Part shown: positions 44,424 through 49,452 of the stretch, piece by piece | Position numbering within the stretch: the first letter of the stretch is position 1 | Layout of the letters: every line of letters begins with the position of its first letter | Source of the DNA: Phlebiopsis flavidoalba | Taxonomy: Eukaryota; Basidiomycota; Agaricomycetes; Polyporales; Phanerochaetaceae | Reading direction: 5' to 3' | Assembly: GCA_035772785.1 (NCBI GenBank) | Contig: JAOCPU010000099.1 | Location: 1-49,452, forward strand | DNA: 49,452 bases | The notes under the pieces: model-generated | What the model saw: the letters and a program-made list of their open reading frames with translations, nothing else | Database searches by the model: none | Told to the model about the DNA's origin: nothing | Program-made: the position numbers and the translations under genes

Positions 44424-46673
44424 ATGGCCCACAATGACGCCTCCCAGGCAATGGCTCGAGGATCGCGAAGCTCGCTCACAGCGAAGACGGAGGATGATCG
44501 TCACGTCCGCCAGCTAGCAAATAAGGGGGCACCGGAGGCAACGGAGGACGGCGGGTCGGCAACCGACAGCATGGACCACAATCCAAACGTGCTGGTAGTT
44601 CGATTGGAACGGTCCAGATGATCCAGAAAATCCGAAAAAGTAAGCTCCAACCTTTTTTATTTCTGCATACGACTCACAGGCTCATACAGCTGGTCCGAGC
44701 GAAAGAAGTGGGCTGCCGCATTCGCAGTATCATCTTTCACGTTCATTTCACCCGTCTCTTCGTCCATGGTCGCGCCGGCTGCGTTCCAGATAGCTCATGA
44801 TCTGCACATTTATACGAACATTAGAGGTTGCAATGACCATTTCAGTCTTCGTTCTAGCATACGGTGTGTACGATTACTCTCTGCGAACTCGCGGTTGGCT
44901 CACGCCCCATTAGCTGTCGGCCCGTTGGTCCTTGGGCCGCTCAGTGAGATCTATGGACGCTCGAGAGTGCTCCAGCTGGCGAATCTATTTTTCCTAGGCA
45001 CGTTTGAACTCCTTTCCTGATGTTTTGAGTGATGACAAAAACCGGTTTAAAGCCTTCAATCTCGCGTGCGGCTTTGCGCAAAATAAAGGACAGTTGATCG
45101 CTTTCAGATTCCTGTCCGGAATAGGCGGCAGCGCGCCACTTGCGGTAGGTTCAACCACTTTCTGAAGCTCTTACATTCACACATCCGCAGGTTGGCGGCG
45201 GTGTGTTGAGCGACATGTGCGGACGCAGACAAACGTGGCAAAGCTGTGGGGATCTACTCACTAGCTCCCCTGCTTGGCCCAGCAATTGGCCCTATAGCTG
45301 GTGGATGGATCGCGGACAGATCGACTTGGCGATGGTGTTTCTGGTCCGTGACAATTGCAGACGCTATCGTGCAGCTAGCTGGTCTACGATACCTTCGGGA
45401 AAGTGAGTGCAACTTGAATATTTAGTTCCTCTGATGTTTACATCAAGCTACGGTAGCATATGCCCCAGTACTACTCAAGTGGAAAGCCCATAAAATTAAG
45501 AAGGATCTTGCAGCGGACCCTGAGAAGGGTGGGCCTCGCATCGTCAAGACAGTATATCAGCTTGAGAAAGGCGAAATAGCGTTATGGGCGTTGAGGTCGT
45601 TATTGGGACGGGACACTTACGTTCTTCGCCCTCAGTTTTAGGGAGTTCCTGTTACGCACCCTGTGTAGACCTTTTGTACTATTCGCTCAGGAGCCGATCA
45701 AATCCACTCTTCGGCGTGTATTTGGCATTCGTGTACGGGACAATTTATCGTAAGTCGTTAACTTGGTGCTAGCAAACGTTATAGCTGATTATAAGACAGT
45801 CGTTCTTACAACTGTACCGGATATCTTCACCAACATTATACCACGAAAGCTCCGGAATTGTTGGCTTACATTACATTGCACTTGTGAGTATCCCACGTAT
45901 CCAACATCTTCCCAATTTCCAACTTGAAGTTGCCAAATTCCTTTTGTAGGGTATCGGACTGTCGATCGCTGCCCAAGTAAACTCACGACTGCTGGACAAG
46001 ACTTACAAATATCAAAAGGAAAAAGAACAACGGGGTCGGGAAACCTGAATTCCGTCTACGTAAGTAAACGGTCGTTTCGAGCTTCAAGCTTCATCAACTA
46101 ACCGCCCTGTTTCAGTGGCAATCATCCCGGGGACCTTCCTGCTCCCCATAGGCCTACTCATCACTGGTTGGTGCGCTCAGGAGCGCGCACATTGGATAGG
46201 AACGGACATTGTAAGCGGATGTGTGTTGACCGCTACGCAATCACTCAAGCAACCCACACATAGGGCTTCGCGCTAGTTGGTGCGGGCGCGGCATCCACTT
46301 TCCAGGGGCTCCAAGCATACATCATAGACTCCTCCTTTCCCAGATATGCAGCTTCAGGTACGCTTCAATGTCTTCAAGTTCGTCCCTACATTCATAAAAA
46401 TTGCTCCGTCGCTGCGCACAGCCTTAGCAGCGGTATCGTGCTTCCGCTCCCTCGCGGGCTTCGGTTTTCCGCTGTTCGCGCCGTACATGTATGCCGCCCT
46501 TGGCTACGGCAAGGGCGATACGATTCTTGCTGCTTTCCTGTCTTGGAGTAGGGTGTCCCGCTCTCGTTTTGTTTTACATCTACGGTGAGCGAATACGGGC
46601 GATGTCGAAGCGCACAGGGGGCACCGCAAACGAATCAAACCTATCACGAGTACCGCGAGGACCCACGACCTAA
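44424..46673 (+). CDS. MFS transporter, drug:H+ antiporter (DHA1)-like, frame-broken
   Basis: Twelve-span major facilitator of the fungal multidrug/polyamine type. The ATG at 44424 gives MAHNDASQAMARGSRSSLTA, an acidic cytosolic leader ending DWNGPDDPENPKK (one extra base at about 44602), the family's lead-in to span 1. VAPAAFQIAHDLHI follows, then GPLVLGPLSEIYGRSRVL, which is MFS motif A, and FRFLSGIGGSAPLAVG. Next are LAPLLGPAIGPIAGGWIADR (motif C region, about 45255-45320), KWKAHKIKKDLAADPEKG (central loop), FVYGTIY, IGLSIAAQVNSRLLDKTYKY, IPGTFLLPIGLLITGWCAQE, TFQGLQAYIIDSF, FRSLAGFGFPLFAPYMYAAL and LVLFYIYGERIRAMSKR. The frame then runs to the stop at 46673. About eight short introns and several one-base shifts. 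Exported substrate unknown. Confidence 0.87.
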
Positions 46674-49452
46674 CAAAACGCAATTGGAGATGTTTCCAAA
46701 ACCCAATGTTCATCAATTCCAGTGCCTCAGATAGTAAAACTTAATAGTCATAGTATATCTCTGATATACGTATGGCGTACATAGGTGTAAGATATCAGGG
46801 AAGGAGGTGATAGAGTCGTACTTATAGACGTGGCTAAACGTTGAACCCGGACCATCGCTATCGGACAATAAAGGAGGCTTTCATGACAATTATAAGTAGT
46901 TAAAGTGTTAGATCTCGAGTGCGTGACTTGGCGTCGCGAGAGGCGGGAACTGGTGAGCTCAGGGAAAAGAGAATTTTGTATAACTAGCGGATGCGGGCCA
47001 ATAAGTACTCACGCGGCTCGACCGATTATGAATAAATATTCTATAGTTTATTTGTGCATCCATCTTACTGACTTGAGTAAAACATGTAGCCTTGTGCCTA
47101 TCACCCTAACTAAACCTCCTATACCAAGATTTACAAGCACGGTATTGAACTGGCCAAGGATAATGTGCCCGCGTTTATCATGACGAGCAGGAGAAGCATG
47201 CGCACCATGGTAGTCATCAGCCTAGGCGTGACGATATTGAGGGAAGTCTCTTTTCCCAGAACTTCGCCGTGTGGTAGACGGGCTACCGCTGCGAAACCAA
47301 GATGGAGGGAGTAATTGTAGGGTTGTTATGCTTCGTAATATAGCGCAAATCTCCATGGAGTGGCACAGAGAGAATGCTGATGAGGGTGCTGTCCTGGGTG
47401 TTGGTCCAGTCAAAGACTATCAATATCAATTAGCATGCGTGCAAGGCAAGGGGAAAGCAGACGTACGAACCAAATGTGAGGAACGTCGCAACGTAAGCGT
47501 GCACTCGATAATGGAGAACACGTCGGGGAAGAAGAAATGTAGCTGGCGAAGTGCTTGGGGTCGTGCACTCTTGGACTGCTCGGCATGGTTCCAGTGCATT
47601 GACGAGGTTCTGCCTAGACGGACAATTGTGAGCGAACATCCTATAAGCAAGAGCTGACATGCACTCACCTGTATTGTGCACACAGATTCTTCGTGCCCTC
47701 TATCTACACCACCCCGTCTTCGACCTAAGCCCGTTGGTTTTGAGCTCCCGGCAAACGTCGGGCTCGAGCGCGGCTCCCACGACGACGCCACGTACCAACG
47801 CCCGACGAGACTGCCAATGACACCAATGCCACATGACATGTGGCCGTTCGGGCGTTCATGCGCGTGCTGTGGGTGGCGTTCGATTCGACCAGGTGCGATG
47901 TCAAGGGTCGATGGTGCCGCTGTGTGGTGGGAGGGGTCTGGGGTGCGCTATTCTGTGCGCGGTTCTTGCTGACGGCGCGCGGCTGCAGGATATCTGCTAC
48001 AGCTCTTTGTCTAAGCAGTAAGCATACTGTTTATTCCAGAAATGAGCTTTGCTCACACTTCTATTCAACCAGTTAAACCACTCCACCCTTTGTGTCCAGC
48101 GTGCGTCGCGCCTCCACCAATTGCACCTGGCATCGTTACGGCCGTGAAAAAGCCGCTATAATCAACGGTGAGCGTGTCTTTCGTTTCAAGAAGACACAAC
48201 ATACTTGCCTCGTCCCTTGTGAAGGACACTCTGTCGGCATCCCGCGCCGGACAGATCCCTCCCCGCCGTTCCTGTCGCCCATCCTGTTTCGCTCAAAAAC
48301 ATGCGCGACGCACTGGCGTGGTGGTGCGTGCCATATCCTGGAAAGTTCCTGGGCATTCCGGCGGCCGTTTCGCACACGTCGGAATCACAGTTGCATGTCG
48401 CGCCGAGACACGACGTTTCGATGCCACGTAAGCGAGGTAGTGGCCCACAGTGGCGGTGATCTGTCTCCGCGTCGTGCGTAGTGTTGTGTTTGGAGCCGTG
48501 CGGGTGCGACACCGTCGAGGGCGGGGCGGGGCGGTGTCGCGGTGTGGTGAGAGGGGTTCTGGGGCACGCCGTGTTGTGCGCGGCTCGTCCGGACAGCACG
48601 TAGGTACTTGTGAGGATTCTCGTGAGGGGGATTCTATGAGCTTTATGGTGAGTGGTGCACTGTGTCCGTTCGTTCTCAGGAGAGCATTGTGCTTACCTTT
48701 CGCCCCATCCCAGTTTGCACCACAAATTCCCCTCCACCACACGCGCATCTCGCGCGGCCGAATGGGCCTTGTGCACCGCAGACTTTGTAAATCCGCCATG
48801 GAATAATCGTCCAAGGTTGGGTCTTGGAGCCCGCTCCTCGTATGGCAGGATCGTTTGGGGTGTCAATTGGGCGTGTGAGGTCGAGGGCGCGAGGGCGCGC
48901 CACGGATGTGACGATGTGGAGATGCAAGGTCGGAGGGCGAGGCCGGCGTTGCGCGTCGGAAAGTGTCGTCCCGGGTTGGTCATCTTCTTGCTGACGGCGT
49001 TTTTTTCTTCTGTGACGGCATGACGTGCAGCGAGGCCAGTCGTCTTGTTTTTGTGACGATTTCGTGAGCGGCCGGTTGCCTCGTTCTGTTGCGACGGCGT
49101 CGTTCTCGGTGACAAGTGGCGATGGCTGTGAGCGTGAGGTCGGTCTTCTCATCCTGGACACGTGACTCAGTGACTCGTGAGCACGAGCGGCAGCGTGGGG
49201 GCGAAAGCGTGCAAGGGCACGGACAATGCCTATGAGTGTGGACGAAACCCCGACCCTGGAGGATCAGCGAGAGAGGTAGACGAGGAGAAAGAAGGCGTCT
49301 TGCCCGCCCGCGCGACCGACGCCGGGCGCCTGAAGGTTGTGCATCATGTGGCGTGCGCGTAAAGAGCATTAGGCGCAAGAGCAGAGGGGGCCGAGAGAGA
49401 GAGCAGGGCGGAACATGCGTCTGTGCAGTGGCGCTCGCTGCATGTGTGGTGG
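46674..49452. other. No recognisable gene; AT-rich then GC-rich
   Basis: From 46.7 to 47.2 kb the sequence is AT-rich 3' flank. On the minus strand around 47420-47200 a readable piece (DSTLISILSVPLHGDLRYIT) followed by a hydrophobic run could be part of a membrane protein, but I could not place it. From 47.7 kb GC content rises and long frames appear on both strands by chance. None has a promoter, intron pattern or family match. Confidence 0.35.

Noticed and set aside
638..46673. A single secondary-metabolite cluster joining halogenase, Old Yellow Enzyme, SDR and MFS
   Set aside because: The genes are up to 45 kb apart on both strands and separated by lipid, rRNA-processing and adaptor genes; no backbone synthase was seen.
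47676..49378. Overlapping long frames on both strands at the GC-rich end
   Set aside because: They overlap each other in up to five frames, have no recognisable domains and are explained by base composition.

Overview
The window reads as nuclear DNA of a filamentous basidiomycete, most likely an agaricomycete. Genes are split by short introns (about 50-65 nt, GT-AG with occasional GC-AG). The mix of families is typical of mushrooms: a FunK1 fungal-specific kinase, a BTB/POZ protein, an F-box-like protein, a secreted double-psi beta-barrel protein, a flavin-dependent halogenase and a PDAT-type acyltransferase. I saw no prokaryotic operon structure, no rRNA, tRNA or CRISPR, and no reverse transcriptase or transposase motif.

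Layout. 0.6-2.1 kb: remains of an Old Yellow Enzyme (+). 3.1-6.1 kb: broken FunK1 kinase (+). 6.7-9.7 kb: two-TM coiled-coil protein, copy 1 (+). 9.8-10.8 kb: BTB/POZ protein (+). 11.0-14.0 kb: PDAT (-). 14.0-17.8 kb: AT-rich, almost gene-free, with one possible TATA-led membrane-protein exon. 17.9-19.8 kb: two tandem diverged copies of an unrecognised gene (-). 20.4-23.2 kb: flavin-dependent halogenase (-). 24.7-25.9 kb: cupin_5/DUF985 protein (+). 27.7-28.2 kb: secreted DPBB protein (+). 29.5-30.3 kb: F-box-like remnant (+). 33.5-36.3 kb: inverted, more damaged copy 2 of the coiled-coil gene (-). 36.9-38.7 kb: PINX1-like G-patch protein (-). 39.2-40.5 kb: short-chain dehydrogenase (+). 41.4-43.8 kb: secreted S10 serine carboxypeptidase (+). 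44.4-46.7 kb: MFS transporter (+). 46.7-49.5 kb: no recognisable gene, GC-rich at the end.

Two things stand out. First, the novel-looking two-TM coiled-coil gene is present twice as a large inverted duplication whose arms lie about 24 kb apart. Second, nearly every recognisable gene, including conserved ones such as PDAT and the G-patch protein, is interrupted by single-base insertions or deletions, while catalytic motifs and splice sites between the breaks remain well preserved. That pattern fits an unpolished long-read consensus better than wholesale gene death, so 'frameshift' below means what this sequence shows and not necessarily a dead gene. The Old Yellow Enzyme, the F-box-like gene and coiled-coil copy 2 look the most damaged.

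The genes do not form an obvious single pathway. Halogenase, Old Yellow Enzyme, SDR and MFS transporter are each common in secondary-metabolite loci, but they are spread over 45 kb on both strands and no backbone synthase was seen.
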